The notes: generated by a model from the sequence alone, not told the origin. 64,000 nucleotides of DNA from Bradyrhizobium sp. AZCC 1610 (GCF_036924515.1 NZ_JAZHRR010000001.1:6047001-6111000); one strand, 5' to 3'. Counted from the first letter of the stretch, positions 17,540-26,226 are shown. Translations and numbers: made by a program.

Positions 17540-17564
17540 AACGTGAACCTGCGCGGCAGGTTCC
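17540..17564 (-). promoter_or_regulatory. EcfG-type (general stress) promoter of the small membrane protein
   Basis: On the minus strand GGAAC (17564-17560), 16 bases, CGTT (17543-17540) match the alphaproteobacterial EcfG consensus exactly. The -10 end is 52 bases before the ATG at 17488. The spacer contains GAACCTGCGCGGCAGGTTC, an inverted repeat. Confidence 0.75.
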
Positions 17565-17695
17565 GGTTGGGGAACTGCAAATCTCCCGGCAAAAATCGCA
17601 AGCGTTTTCAATGACCCCGTAGTACTACCCGGCTCCAAACTGCCTAAGTCTTTACCGTTGTCCCTCCAAATGGCCGGGCGTCTTGGGGGACCATC

Positions 17696-19789
17696 ATGTT
17701 GAACCGACTGACCGTATCCGCGCTGCTGAAGACCGTCATCCTCGTCACCTCCTTCTGCGTGGTGGTTGGATTTTCGCTCAACGCCTGGGACTCCTGGGGC
17801 CGCTTGCAGGCCGCGAGCCGCATCGCCGTGATCGCGGATGCCTCCGCAAACATGTTCAAGGCAATGCACAATCTGCGCACCGACCGCTCCACGACCAACC
17901 GGCTGCTGAATTCCGACGCGCCGATGGAAGCCGACATCGAGAAGTACCTGCGCAACATTCGCGACATCGAAATGCCGGCGATGAACAACGCGCTCGGCCT
18001 GCTCGGCGGCATCGACTTCGCGCAGAAGCAGACGCTGGTGCCCGAGTTCGAGCGCCTGCTCAAGGCGATGACCTCGCTGCAGAAGGAGTTCTGGGAAGCG
18101 ATGGGCAAGCCGAAGGCTTCGCGCCGCCAGACACTGGCCAAGGAGTATATGGACACGGCGACCGCGATGCTGGATACGCTCGACAAGCTGTCCGGGTCGG
18201 TTGCCGCCGCCATCAATCACCAGGATGCAACGATCGACCAGTTGCTCGCGATCAAGCAGATCGCGTGGCTGTTGCGCAACACCGCCGGCGAAGCGTCGCT
18301 GATCGTCTCGATCGGGCTCAGCTCCGGCAAGATCACGCCGGAGGCGAAGCTCGCCTATACCAAATATGCCGGCGGCATCGACGCCGCATGGAGTGCGCTG
18401 GAATTGACGGCGGCGGGGATGCAATTGCCTCCGCCGATTTCCGCCGCCATGGCCGCGACCAAAACCGGCTATTTCGAGCCGCAATATCTCGCCTTGCGCG
18501 ATCGGCTGCTCACGCAGATTGCGGCCGGCGAGAAGGCGGAATTGACCCCGAACCAATGGACTCCGGTCACGGTCGGACGTCTCGCCACCGCCGTAGGCGT
18601 GGCCGAAGCCGCCCTCGACGCCGCCAAGGATCACGCCGCGCATTTGCGCTCCACCGCCCAGCGTTCGCTGGCGATGCAGCTCGCGCTGCTGGCCGGCGCG
18701 CTGGCGCTCGCGTTCGGCGCCATGGCGATCGTCACCCGCCGCGTCATCAAGCCGCTGCACATCATGCGCGATGCCATGCTGAAGGTCGCGGCCGGCGACC
18801 TCCACGTCGATACCGGCTACGCCGCGCGCCACGACGAAATCGGCGCGCTGGCCGGCGCGCTCGAGACCTTCAAGCAGCAGGCGGCCGACAAGGCCCGGAT
18901 CGAGGCGCAGGAGCGCGAGCGCAACGCCGGCGCCATGGCGCGGCAACAGGCGATCGAGAGCTATGTCGGCGAGTTCGAGAGCATGGTGCGCCAGACGCTC
19001 AACCAGCTCGGCGACGCTTCCGGCCAGATGCGGACCACTTCGGCCGGCCTGTCGACGATTTCGCGCCAGACCAACGAGCGCGTGCAGATCGCCGGCAAGG
19101 CTTCCGGCGAGGCCTCGATGAGCGTCGAGACGGTTGCCGCGGCTTCCGAAGAGCTCAGCGCCTCGATCAATGACATCAGCCAGCAGGCGGCGCATGCGGC
19201 GAGCATCGCCAGCCGCGCGGTCGGCCAGGCGCGCAACACCGACGGCACCGTCCAGGGGCTCGCCCAATCGGCGGGGCGGATCGGTGAGGTCGTCGGTCTC
19301 ATCAACACCATCGCCGCCCAGACCAACCTCCTAGCGCTCAACGCCACCATCGAGGCCGCACGCGCCGGCGAGGCCGGCCGCGGCTTCGCGGTGGTCGCCT
19401 CCGAAGTCAAATCGCTGGCGAGCCAGACGGCGAAGGCGACGGAGGAAATCTCCGAGCAGATCTCCGACATCCAGCGGGTCGCGGGCGAAGCCATCGACGC
19501 CATCAAGGGCATCGGCAGCATCATCGGCGAGGTCAACGAGGTCGCGACCGCGATTGCCGCCGCCGTGCAGCAACAGGGCGCGGCCACGCAAGAGATCACG
19601 CGCTCGACGCAATTTGCGGCGCAAGGCACCAAGAACGTGTCCGACAACATCACCGGCGTGAAGGCCGATGCGGACGCGGCGGCCGCCGCCGCCGAGGATG
19701 TGAAGCAGGCTTCCCGGACGCTGGAGACACAGAGCCAGCAACTGGGCAATCAGGTCACTGATTTCCTCGGCAAGATCCGCGCGGCGTAA
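17696..19789 (+). CDS. Methyl-accepting chemotaxis protein
   Basis: A 697-residue transmembrane chemoreceptor. Order of parts: TM1 (about 11-29), a long helical periplasmic sensor (30-320), TM2 (about 321-341, [20 protein letters not shown]), HAMP (342-395) and the signalling domain (about 430-690) with the conserved hairpin tip [33 protein letters not shown]. No CheB/CheR-docking pentapeptide is visible at the C-terminus. The ligand is unknown; the sensor contains [11 protein letters not shown] near the membrane, as in four-helix-bundle sensors. No che genes are adjacent, so it is an orphan receptor. Confidence 0.93.
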   Translation: MLNRLTVSALLKTVILVTSFCVVVGFSLNAWDSWGRLQAASRIAVIADASANMFKAMHNLRTDRSTTNRLLNSDAPMEADIEKYLRNIRDIEMPAMNNALGLLGGIDFAQKQTLVPEFERLLKAMTSLQKEFWEAMGKPKASRRQTLAKEYMDTATAMLDTLDKLSGSVAAAINHQDATIDQLLAIKQIAWLLRNTAGEASLIVSIGLSSGKITPEAKLAYTKYAGGIDAAWSALELTAAGMQLPPPISAAMAATKTGYFEPQYLALRDRLLTQIAAGEKAELTPNQWTPVTVGRLATAVGVAEAALDAAKDHAAHLRSTAQRSLAMQLALLAGALALAFGAMAIVTRRVIKPLHIMRDAMLKVAAGDLHVDTGYAARHDEIGALAGALETFKQQAADKARIEAQERERNAGAMARQQAIESYVGEFESMVRQTLNQLGDASGQMRTTSAGLSTISRQTNERVQIAGKASGEASMSVETVAAASEELSASINDISQQAAHAASIASRAVGQARNTDGTVQGLAQSAGRIGEVVGLINTIAAQTNLLALNATIEAARAGEAGRGFAVVASEVKSLASQTAKATEEISEQISDIQRVAGEAIDAIKGIGSIIGEVNEVATAIAAAVQQQGAATQEITRSTQFAAQGTKNVSDNITGVKADADAAAAAAEDVKQASRTLETQSQQLGNQVTDFLGKIRAA

Positions 19790-19796
19790 GTCGTTA

Positions 19797-19880
19797 CTGT
19801 CATGCCCGGGCTTGACCGGGGCATCCATCCATCTTCACAAGATTCCTACGAAGGCGATGGATAGCCCGGCCATGACAGCT
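19797..19880. repeat. Palindromic dispersed repeat (REP-like, GTCATGCCCGGGCTTGAC type)
   Basis: TGTCATGCCCGGGCT near the left end pairs with AGCCCGGCCATGACA near the right end, with CATCCATC and GGCGATGGAT as a second inner pair. This is the 'GTCATGCCCGGGCTTGACCCGGGCATCCATC' repeat scattered through Bradyrhizobium-like genomes, sited between two convergent genes. Confidence 0.7.
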
Positions 19881-19885
19881 CGTGA

Positions 19886-20527
19886 TTACTCCCGCGCCAC
19901 CACGGGCACACGGCCATACTTGGCGCGGACCTTGTCGGAGGCGGGTGAGAAATTCAGTTCCGCACCGCGCCTGTCGCCGCTGCGGCCTGCGACCAGAAGG
20001 CCGTTCTCGCCAGCGACGATGTCGCCCTTGCGTAGCGTCGGGTCGTCCTCGATCTTGACTGGCGCCAGCCCGACCTGGTCCTTGCCGTTGCAGGTGCAGC
20101 CCGCCACGAGTTCATTGCGATAGCGGAAGGCGTTCGGCAGCTCCGAGTAGGGCTTGCCGTTCTCGGCGGTCGCGTTGTCGATGCTGCTGCCGTAAAACAC
20201 TTTGGTTTCGCTCGCCGGGCAGAAACCGTTGCAGGACCCCGCGCGGCTGGCATTGTCTGATGCGGTGACCGGGAAATAACGGCCGTCGCAGGTCCGCACG
20301 CAAAACGCCTGGCCGCCGCCGCCATAGCGGCCACGCCCCTCGCCGCGCGGCGCGTAGACCTGGCCATCGTCGTTGCCGAACGGCATCTGGATATAGGGCT
20401 GATGGCGCGGGCGGCCGAGGCCGCCGAACAGTTGCGAGAAGAAGTCCTGGGCCTGCGCGGCCGGCGCCAGCACCGAGGCGCACATCAGCGCGGCTGCCCC
20501 CCATGCTGTGAGTTTTCCCGATCGCAT
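19886..20527 (-). CDS. DUF2865 domain secreted protein
   Basis: A 213-residue protein with a Sec signal peptide (MRSGKLTAWGAAALMCASVLAPAAQA). The mature part has the DUF2865 core: AFCVRTCDGRYFPV, SCNGFCPASETKVFYGSSID and ELVAGCTCNGKDQ, with six cysteines that probably form disulfides in the periplasm. The family is restricted largely to Rhizobiales and its function is unknown. ATG 20527 is chosen because AGGAGAAGCTTG precedes it; a GTG eight codons upstream is less likely. It reads in the same direction as the L,D-transpeptidase, 35 bases downstream of it. Confidence 0.85.
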   Translation of the reverse strand: MRSGKLTAWGAAALMCASVLAPAAQAQDFFSQLFGGLGRPRHQPYIQMPFGNDDGQVYAPRGEGRGRYGGGGQAFCVRTCDGRYFPVTASDNASRAGSCNGFCPASETKVFYGSSIDNATAENGKPYSELPNAFRYRNELVAGCTCNGKDQVGLAPVKIEDDPTLRKGDIVAGENGLLVAGRSGDRRGAELNFSPASDKVRAKYGRVPVVARE

Positions 20528-20562
20528 CAAGCTTCTCCTGTCACGCAACACGACGCATCCAT

Positions 20563-21333
20563 TCAGTTTACTTGCGGTGCAATAAGGTTCATTGCCTGGC
20601 GGCCCGAAGGCGCGGCCGCGGCCGGGCGCAGATGCGCGCCGGCTGGACGAGCCGCGATGCCGGTCCTGGTATCCCCGCCTCGCGCCATGACCGGCGCGTT
20701 CTTCGGCAGCACCACGACTTTGGTGCCGACATCGACCCGGCTGAACAGATCGGTGACGTCCTCATTGGTCAGGCGAATGCATCCCGACGAGACGAATTTC
20801 CCGATCGTCGAGGGATCGTTGGTGCCGTGAATGCGGTACTGGCTGGTGCCGAGATACATCGCCCGCGCGCCGAGCGGATTGCCGGGACCGCCGGCCATGA
20901 AGCGCGGCAGATAGGGCTGGCGCGCGATCATCGCGCCAGGTGGATGCCAGTCCGGCCATTCCGCCTTGCGGCTGATGGTCTGCACCCCGGACCAGGTAAA
21001 GCCTTCGCGGCCGACGCCGACGCCGTACCTGATGGCACGGCCCTGTCCGAGCACGTAGTAGAGCGTGGTGTTGCCGGTATCGATGATGATGGTGCCGGGC
21101 GCCTCCGCCGTACCAAAGGCGACGACGGCGCGGCGAAGCCGCTCGGGCGTTGCACCCTCGTCCGACGCGATCACCTCATCGGCGGGATATCCATTCGGCT
21201 GGGTCGAAGCGTAGCCGAGCGTCTGCGCACTCGCAGCGCTCGAGGTCACTAACGGCGTCAGCAAGACGGCGCTGACGAGGACGAGCGCGCTTGCCACGCG
21301 CGACGAAAGCCGGCGATCGGTGGACTGTGTCAT
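20563..21333 (-). CDS. L,D-transpeptidase (YkuD domain)
   Basis: A 256-residue periplasmic enzyme with an N-terminal signal sequence (about 1-37). The YkuD domain has the strand TIIIDTGNTTLYYVLGQGRA and the catalytic signature HGTNDPSTIGKFVSSGCIRLTN, containing the nucleophile Cys in SSGCIR. Such enzymes form 3-3 peptidoglycan crosslinks or attach proteins to the wall. The C-terminal ~35 residues are Ala/Pro-rich. I begin at ATG 21333 rather than 21453 because the shorter start gives a clean signal peptide and sits 49 bases after an EcfG-type promoter, linking the gene to the general stress response. Confidence 0.9.
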   Translation of the reverse strand: MTQSTDRRLSSRVASALVLVSAVLLTPLVTSSAASAQTLGYASTQPNGYPADEVIASDEGATPERLRRAVVAFGTAEAPGTIIIDTGNTTLYYVLGQGRAIRYGVGVGREGFTWSGVQTISRKAEWPDWHPPGAMIARQPYLPRFMAGGPGNPLGARAMYLGTSQYRIHGTNDPSTIGKFVSSGCIRLTNEDVTDLFSRVDVGTKVVVLPKNAPVMARGGDTRTGIAARPAGAHLRPAAAAPSGRQAMNLIAPQVN

Positions 21334-21381
21334 GGGCCTGCCCCGCTGGATGTGGGCATCATTGGATGCTCTGCACCAACA

Positions 21382-21406
21382 AACGCGGCTGCGGCCCGGC
21401 GGTTCC
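21382..21406 (-). promoter_or_regulatory. EcfG-type promoter of the L,D-transpeptidase gene
   Basis: Minus-strand GGAAC (21406-21402), 16 bases, CGTT (21385-21382) match the general stress consensus exactly. The -10 element ends 49 bases upstream of the chosen ATG (21333). Confidence 0.75.
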
Positions 21407-21559
21407 GTGCGGCCGACGCCACGCCACAGCGCGCCTGATGCGACACCGCTCACGCCTGCGCGATTGGAACCCGCGCGTTCGCGTCACGTTATGCTCGCAG
21501 TCCGGTTTGCGACGTCGCCTTTGCCGTGTCATCGCCGTTTCGGGCGAGGGAAAGCCATT

Positions 21560-22669
21560 GTGAGCGTCATTCCCACCAAGCCTTCGCCCGCCAAGCGGGG
21601 AGGCGCGCCGGTCCCTGACAGCAAGACCGAATTTCCGCCGGTGATCCGCCGCACGGAAGTGGTGGCCATCGCCCTCGTTGGCCTGCTGATCATATGCGTC
21701 ATCGCCGGACTTTATCTGGCCAAGGCGTTCTTTCTGCCGATCACGATGGCCTTCATCGTCGGCACCATGCTCTCGCCGGCCGCCAGTTTCCTGGAGCGCT
21801 ACCGCATCCCGCGCGCGGTCGCGGCCGTGCTGATCGTGGCGGCCGTCAGCGCAGGCTCGGCCTTTATGGTCGGCCTGATCGCCTCGCCCGCCATCGAATG
21901 GAGCAGCAAACTGCCGGAGCTCGGGGCGCGGCTGAAGGAGAAAATGTACGTGTTCGACCGGCCGCTCGCGCTCTGGCAGGAGTTGCAGAGCTTGCTGGGC
22001 GGTCCCGACACGCTGACGACATTGCATCTGCCGAAGGTCGACTGGGTGCAGCCGACACTGGAATTCCTGTCGCCGACCTTTGCCGAATTCCTGCTGTTCA
22101 TCGCGACGCTGATCCTGTTCATCGCGAGCTGGCGCGAATTGCGCCGGGCCTTGATCATGAATTTCGGCGAGCGGACGTGGCGGCTGCGGACGCTGCGGAT
22201 CCTCAACGAGATCGAGGACCATCTCGGCAACTACCTCCTGGTGGTGGCCACGATCAATATCGGCGTCGGCATCGCCACCGGGCTGATCTGTGCGCTCACG
22301 GGCATGCCCAATCCGGCCAGTCTCGGCGCGCTGGCTGCGATCCTGAATTTCATTCCGATCATCGGCCCGGTGGCGATGTTCGCCGTCCTGGTCGTGGTCG
22401 GTCTCGTCGCATTTCCGACCATCGGCGCCGGCCTGCTGGCGCCGGCCATGTTTGCAGTGATGACCTTTCTGGAGGGCCATTTCCTGACGCCGACGATCGT
22501 CGGGCGCCGGCTGGCGCTGAACGCGCTCGCCGTGTTTCTGACGCTTGCGTTCTGGACCTGGCTGTGGGGCCCGATGGGCGCGTTCCTGTCGTCACCGCTC
22601 CTGATCGTCGCGCTGATCGTGAAGGAGCATCTGACGCCGGTCGATTCGCCGCAGTTGCCGGAGGACTAG
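21560..22669 (+). CDS. AI-2E family transporter (PerM-like permease)
   Basis: About 369 residues with seven to eight predicted membrane helices. The family pattern is clear: an N-terminal hydrophobic pair (VVAIALVGLLIICVIAGLYL, then AFFLPITMAFIVGTMLSP), a long soluble loop, and the C-terminal block GALAAILNFIPIIGPVAMFAVLVVVG and FLEGHFLTPTIVGRRLALNALAVFLTLAFW. Members export small molecules or act as Na+/H+ antiporters; the substrate here is unknown. The start is uncertain: I use GTG 21560 after GAGGGAAAG because an upstream extension to 21320 overlaps the transpeptidase start and its promoter. Confidence 0.85.
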   Translation: MSVIPTKPSPAKRGGAPVPDSKTEFPPVIRRTEVVAIALVGLLIICVIAGLYLAKAFFLPITMAFIVGTMLSPAASFLERYRIPRAVAAVLIVAAVSAGSAFMVGLIASPAIEWSSKLPELGARLKEKMYVFDRPLALWQELQSLLGGPDTLTTLHLPKVDWVQPTLEFLSPTFAEFLLFIATLILFIASWRELRRALIMNFGERTWRLRTLRILNEIEDHLGNYLLVVATINIGVGIATGLICALTGMPNPASLGALAAILNFIPIIGPVAMFAVLVVVGLVAFPTIGAGLLAPAMFAVMTFLEGHFLTPTIVGRRLALNALAVFLTLAFWTWLWGPMGAFLSSPLLIVALIVKEHLTPVDSPQLPED

Positions 22670-22683
22670 CAAACTCCGCATCG

Positions 22684-22708
22684 GGAACTTCCCCTTCGAC
22701 GGGGCGTT
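22684..22708 (+). promoter_or_regulatory. EcfG-type promoter of the DUF883 gene
   Basis: GGAAC (22684-22688), 16 bases, CGTT (22705-22708) match the EcfG consensus exactly, 36 bases before the DUF883 ATG (22745). Confidence 0.75.
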
Positions 22709-22744
22709 TGTTCCGCACCTGATTTCAGTACCTGGGAGCTTTCG

Positions 22745-23116
22745 ATGTCGACGACGAACGGTGAAGCCGCGGCGAGAAATCCGACCGACAAAGCGACCTA
22801 TGAACGCCTGCAGAAGGATGTAATCGCCGTGAAAAACGATATCGCAGCCCTGACCGAGCAAATCACCGACGCTCTCAACAGTTTTGCCGGCACCGCCAGC
22901 AAGCAGGCGCGGCGCGGCTACAAGCAGGCGCGCGCCAATGCGGAACAGGCTGTGGAAGATGTGTCCGAACGCGGCAGCGCGATGATGGATGCCGCTCAAG
23001 ACGCAGCCTCGTCCATCGAGGAGACGCTGGAAGACGCCATTACGCAGCGTCCGCTGGCAGCCGTGGGCCTCGCTCTCGGCATAGGCTTGCTGATCGGCTT
23101 GACGTGGCGCAGGTAG
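22745..23116 (+). CDS. DUF883 (ElaB/YqjD-like) family protein
   Basis: A 123-residue protein. Residues about 20-95 are a long amphipathic helix (YERLQKDVIAVKNDIAALTEQITDALNSFAG...), and residues 101-119 form a single C-terminal membrane anchor with the family ending VGLALGIGLLIGLTWRR. ElaB/YqjD homologues are stationary-phase, inner-membrane proteins that bind ribosomes in E. coli; that role is not shown here. The upstream EcfG-type promoter fits a stress gene. It probably forms an operon with the holin-like gene 121 bases downstream. Confidence 0.88.
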   Translation: MSTTNGEAAARNPTDKATYERLQKDVIAVKNDIAALTEQITDALNSFAGTASKQARRGYKQARANAEQAVEDVSERGSAMMDAAQDAASSIEETLEDAITQRPLAAVGLALGIGLLIGLTWRR

Positions 23117-23237
23117 TTTTGGCGCAGGTAGTCTTGGACCCGGGCGCAGATCGTTGTCGCGTCGGTAATGATGGCGCGCGCCATGGTTTGTTGCGCTGTT
23201 GTTTTCAGATCGAGGCGTTTCAGATCGAGGCTTGGCC

Positions 23238-23690
23238 ATGTTTCAGCGATGGATTGACGATTTCAAGAATTCGGCCAGCAGCACGCTGCGGCTGACATCG
23301 CTGGCGGCGGCCGCGGCGATGGCGTTGCTCATCACCGCCGCATTTCTGTGCGCCGCCGCCTTCGTGTTCGTTCTGCAAAATTACGGCCCGGTGCAGGCCT
23401 GCCTGACCGGCGCGGGCTTCTTCTTCGTGGTCACTCTGATCGCGGCCGGCAGCTACATGGTGCGCAAGAAGCAGATCGAGGCGCGCGCCGAACAGGCGGC
23501 GAAGATGGCGAAGTCCACCGCGCAGACCATGCTCTCCGATCCGATGCTGGTTGCGGCCGGCATCCAGGTGATCCGCGCCATCGGCGTCAAGAAGCTGATC
23601 CCGATCCTCGCCGTCGGCGGACTGGCGCTGGGATTTCTCGCCAGCCGCGCCAATGCCAGCAGCAGTACCAGCGAAGCACCAGCGGAGTAG
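23238..23690 (+). CDS. Holin-like / phage holin family small membrane protein
   Basis: A 150-residue protein with two close membrane helices (about 20-45 and 50-72) and a third hydrophobic stretch (about 120-140, LIPILAVGGLALGFLAS). It resembles the DUF1469/'phage holin family' proteins that in many alphaproteobacteria accompany DUF883 genes; no lysis function is implied. ATG 23238 is chosen because MFQRWIDDF begins the conserved part. The leader just upstream contains a direct duplication (TTTCAGATCGAGGC, twice at 23204-23232). Confidence 0.78.
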   Translation: MFQRWIDDFKNSASSTLRLTSLAAAAAMALLITAAFLCAAAFVFVLQNYGPVQACLTGAGFFFVVTLIAAGSYMVRKKQIEARAEQAAKMAKSTAQTMLSDPMLVAAGIQVIRAIGVKKLIPILAVGGLALGFLASRANASSSTSEAPAE

Positions 23691-23730
23691 GCGAGCCGGT
23701 TTGTCTGCGTTACCGCAGCAACCGCTCCAT

Positions 23731-24054
23731 CGTCGTCCCTGCCTAGTGCGCAATTGCGCACGGGGCGCAAGGACCCATACCCCGCGGCAGTTCTTGCTAG
23801 AAAAGACAAGGTAACTACGACCTTACGAAACCACTTCGGCCGGTGGCTATGGGTCCCTGCGTTCGCACTAGGGCATCTACACATCTTCTGGAGTCTTCTC
23901 AAAGAGTTACCGCGAGAATGCCGAGAAATCGCACGTCAGCGCTAGGCTAGACGCAAGAAATTCGGTCGCAGGTTAACAACCAAGTCCTTGATCTTGAGTC
24001 AGTTTTTCGACTCGAAAGATGTGTAGATACGCTAGTGCGTTCGCAGGGACGACG
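23731..24054. repeat. 324-bp block bounded by 12-bp inverted repeats (MITE-like)
   Basis: CGTCGTCCCTGC (23731-23742) and GCAGGGACGACG (24043-24054) are exact inverted repeats. Inside are a perfect 16-bp palindrome GTGCGCAATTGCGCAC (23746-23761) and a second inverted pair, GGACCCATA (23772-23780) against TATGGGTCC (23847-23855). No convincing gene is present. I recall similar 'GTGCGCAATTGCGCAC...GGGACCCATA' units scattered through Bradyrhizobium genomes, so this is probably a dispersed non-autonomous repeat, perhaps a composite. Confidence 0.6.
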
Positions 24055-24119
24055 AAAGGATTTTTCAGGTGTGATCGACGAGCCGACATACATCCGCGAT
24101 CTCGCGACGCATTGCGCCC

Positions 24120-24470
24120 GAGGTTTGCTATCTACTTCCCGCCCTCTTTGTCAGAGGGCGCAGGGAAGACCGGGTGCGCGCTGCACCCGCGGTCTCGTGT
24201 GCAATTGCGCACAAGGAACGCGCACACGAGCATACAGGTACAGGCGGAGCATCCCGGCCTTCCCTGCGCAATGGCTTTACGGCTTACTTCGAGCTCTCCC
24301 CGGTGAACGGCTTTCTTGCCACCGTCGCCCCCAAGAAGCTTGCTTCTCGAGAACTTAACGCCAGCACCGCGGCGTCCGGACCACACGACTTCGCCGTACG
24401 CTTGAGCCACACACGTCAGTCGCAGCTCTCGCGTCCATCGCATCTCACCGCACGTTCGTGACGATGGCCA
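24120..24470. repeat. Probable dispersed repeat, no credible gene
   Basis: Short open frames on both strands here give Ser/Arg/Pro-rich, low-complexity products without ribosome sites. The DNA has a hairpin CTCGTGTGC...GCACACGAG (about 24195-24230) flanking a TGCAATTGCGCA core like that of the preceding repeat. The text 'GTGCGCGCTGCACCCGCGGTCTCGTGTGC' recalls a sequence found many times in Bradyrhizobium, often mis-annotated as small proteins. 24471-24689 holds nothing I can assign. Confidence 0.45.
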
Positions 24471-24689
24471 ACGCCCCTCATCCGCCGTGAGACGGGCGGA
24501 GTTATGCCGGTGATTTGGCCTGCGTGTTAAGCGGAATATTTTTGCGGGAAGGGCTGGACAGGATTTGACTGATTTGCCCGTCGTGCCAGTTTATCGCAAG
24601 TGTGCGTCGAGATTGTGCTTGCGCGCAAAGCAAATCACTTCGCAGTCCGTCGATGGGGTAACGGCTCGCTTCACAGCACCGTGGCGCGA

Positions 24690-25121
24690 TCAGGTTACGC
24701 AGCGGCCGGGCTGAAGCAGCTTTGCGACCTCGGTCAAAACGCTGACCGGCGGTTCGCAGGCGATCGCCGTCTTCGAGGCGCCGGGCTTGGCCGGCGGTGC
24801 CGGGCGGTTCCGTACCTGCTCCTGGACCACGGGCTCTTGAACCACGGGCCCTTGGACCACGGGCGCCTGGACCACGGGAACACGCACCACCACGGACGTG
24901 TCGTCGAGGCCGACGCTGCGGATCGTAATCGTATCGGTCTGGTTTTGCGCCGCTCTGAGCGCCGCGCGGTCGGCCTTGGCGGCGCGGTTGATGTCGGCTG
25001 TGGGAGCGGTCGAGGCGAGTTGCCGGCGGCCGGTGAGGTCATGGCCGGACGCGAGCTGGACGGCGCCAAACGTGGCAAAGATGGCGAGAGCGGCTAAAAA
25101 TGCTTTGAAAATCTGTGACAT
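24690..25121 (-). CDS. Secreted hypothetical protein with PVVQ repeats
   Basis: A 143-residue protein with a Sec signal peptide (MSQIFKAFLAALAIFATFGAVQLASG). Mid-protein (about 88-112) has four to five tandem copies of a PVVQx unit (VPVVQAPVVQGPVVQEPVVQ), encoded by 15-bp DNA repeats at about 24820-24885. The C-terminus IACEPPVSVLTEVAKLLQPGRC has two cysteines that could pair; I have seen this ending in other Bradyrhizobium secreted proteins of unknown function. ATG 25121 gives the signal peptide; a 13-residue upstream extension is unlikely. Confidence 0.65.
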   Translation of the reverse strand: MSQIFKAFLAALAIFATFGAVQLASGHDLTGRRQLASTAPTADINRAAKADRAALRAAQNQTDTITIRSVGLDDTSVVVRVPVVQAPVVQGPVVQEPVVQEQVRNRPAPPAKPGASKTAIACEPPVSVLTEVAKLLQPGRCVT

Positions 25122-25376
25122 GACGTTCTGTCCCGCGCCCCAATGGCGACCTGGACACAACCCGAGCCGAGCCGCCGGGGGTCCGGCGCTTCTCGATCAC
25201 TTAACCGTGTTCGAAAAAAATCTGCGGAGCGCGGGAACGAATCCGGGGGCTCGGAGTCATCCCGGCAGCCGGTTATTCCCCCTGCCCCATTGACCGGCGA
25301 CGTAGGGTGCGACCGTGGTGATGCCGGTCGCACCCTGCTTTTTTGGGCCAAGCCGTTTGCTCGTTAAGCCGCTTGC

Positions 25377-25988
25377 TCAAGACGCCAGCTTCTTCAAAGC
25401 ACGTTCCAGCAGTTCCAGCCGGTCCTGGCCCCAGAAGATTTCGCCCGAAGGCAGCACGTAGCTCGGCGCACCGAAGACGCCCGCGCTAAGGGCCTCCTGC
25501 GTATACTGCTCATGCAGCGCGTTGAGTTCGGCGTCCGAAGGACCGCCTGCGCGCAGCTCCGCGGCGTCGAGGCCGGCGCGCTGGGCGGCCAACGAGATCG
25601 CTGCGGGATCGGCGAGCGTTTCCTCACGTTCCCACACCGCGCGGGCGAGCTCCAGCGACAGCCTGTGGGCATTCCTGCCTTGCAGCTTGGCCGCGATCAC
25701 CAGGCGGGTCGCCGCAGTGTCGTCGCAGGGGAAGTGCTTCGGTTCAAGATTGATCGGAATGCCCCGCACCTCGCGCCAGCGCTTTAGCTCCATCATCCGG
25801 TAAGCGCGCCGCTGCGGCGAGCGCTTCGGCAACGGCAATCCGCCGGTCTGCTCGAAGATCGGCCCGAACTTGCAGGGCTTGATGTTGACGGTCGCGCCAT
25901 TTCGCTCGGCAATCTCGGCGAACGGCGCGCTGCCGAGGTAAGTGAACGGCGAGGTGAGCGTCATGTAGTAGTCGATGGTGACTGGCAT
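25377..25988 (-). CDS. 2-hydroxychromene-2-carboxylate isomerase family protein (DsbA fold)
   Basis: A 203-residue kappa-class GST/DsbA-like protein. It starts with IDYYMTLTSPFTYLGSAPF, where the family's Ser of SPF(T/W) binds glutathione, and ends with the GVFGAPSYVLPSGEIFWGQDRLELL block typical of HCCA isomerases. NahD enzymes isomerise 2-hydroxychromene-2-carboxylate in naphthalene degradation, but no aromatic catabolic genes are adjacent, so the real substrate is unknown. A 77-residue protein is encoded four bases upstream on the same strand. Confidence 0.88.
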   Translation of the reverse strand: MPVTIDYYMTLTSPFTYLGSAPFAEIAERNGATVNIKPCKFGPIFEQTGGLPLPKRSPQRRAYRMMELKRWREVRGIPINLEPKHFPCDDTAATRLVIAAKLQGRNAHRLSLELARAVWEREETLADPAAISLAAQRAGLDAAELRAGGPSDAELNALHEQYTQEALSAGVFGAPSYVLPSGEIFWGQDRLELLERALKKLAS

Positions 25989-25992
25989 GCTC

Positions 25993-26226
25993 TCAGCCCG
26001 AGGCGTTCGTGATCTTGTGATCCAGATGACCGGTCTTGTAGTCGCGGCGAAGCTGGCTCAGCGATGTCTCGTTCAGGTGAAGCAAAACATCGCTCAGCTT
26101 GTCGGTTGGGGGATAACCGGCGGCAAAACCTTGCCCGTAAATCTTGCGCAATGTGCCGATGGGGGTGGTGCCGTGCTTGTGGCTGATTTCGCCGTCCTGG
26201 CGGTTGTCGAGACCTGCCTTGCTCAT
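25993..26226 (-). CDS. Small conserved hypothetical protein
   Basis: A 77-residue soluble protein (MSKAGLDNRQDGEISHKHG...) with the phrase IGTLRKIYGQGFAAG and a C-terminal LNETSLSQLRRDYKTGHLD. Similar small proteins occur in Bradyrhizobium, often in several copies; function unknown. ATG 26226 follows GGGAGAGCGGC. It precedes the isomerase gene by four bases and probably shares its transcript. Confidence 0.7.
   Translation of the reverse strand: MSKAGLDNRQDGEISHKHGTTPIGTLRKIYGQGFAAGYPPTDKLSDVLLHLNETSLSQLRRDYKTGHLDHKITNASG

Noticed and set aside
17489..19267. Long minus-strand open frame upstream of the 51-residue membrane protein
   Set aside because: Antisense to the chemoreceptor gene; only the last 51 codons have a ribosome site and promoter.
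23238..23690. Prophage remnant
   Set aside because: The holin-like protein belongs to a housekeeping family paired with DUF883; no other phage genes are nearby.
24820..24885. CRISPR-like short repeats
   Set aside because: The 15-bp units have no spacers and encode in-frame PVVQ repeats. No cas genes are present.
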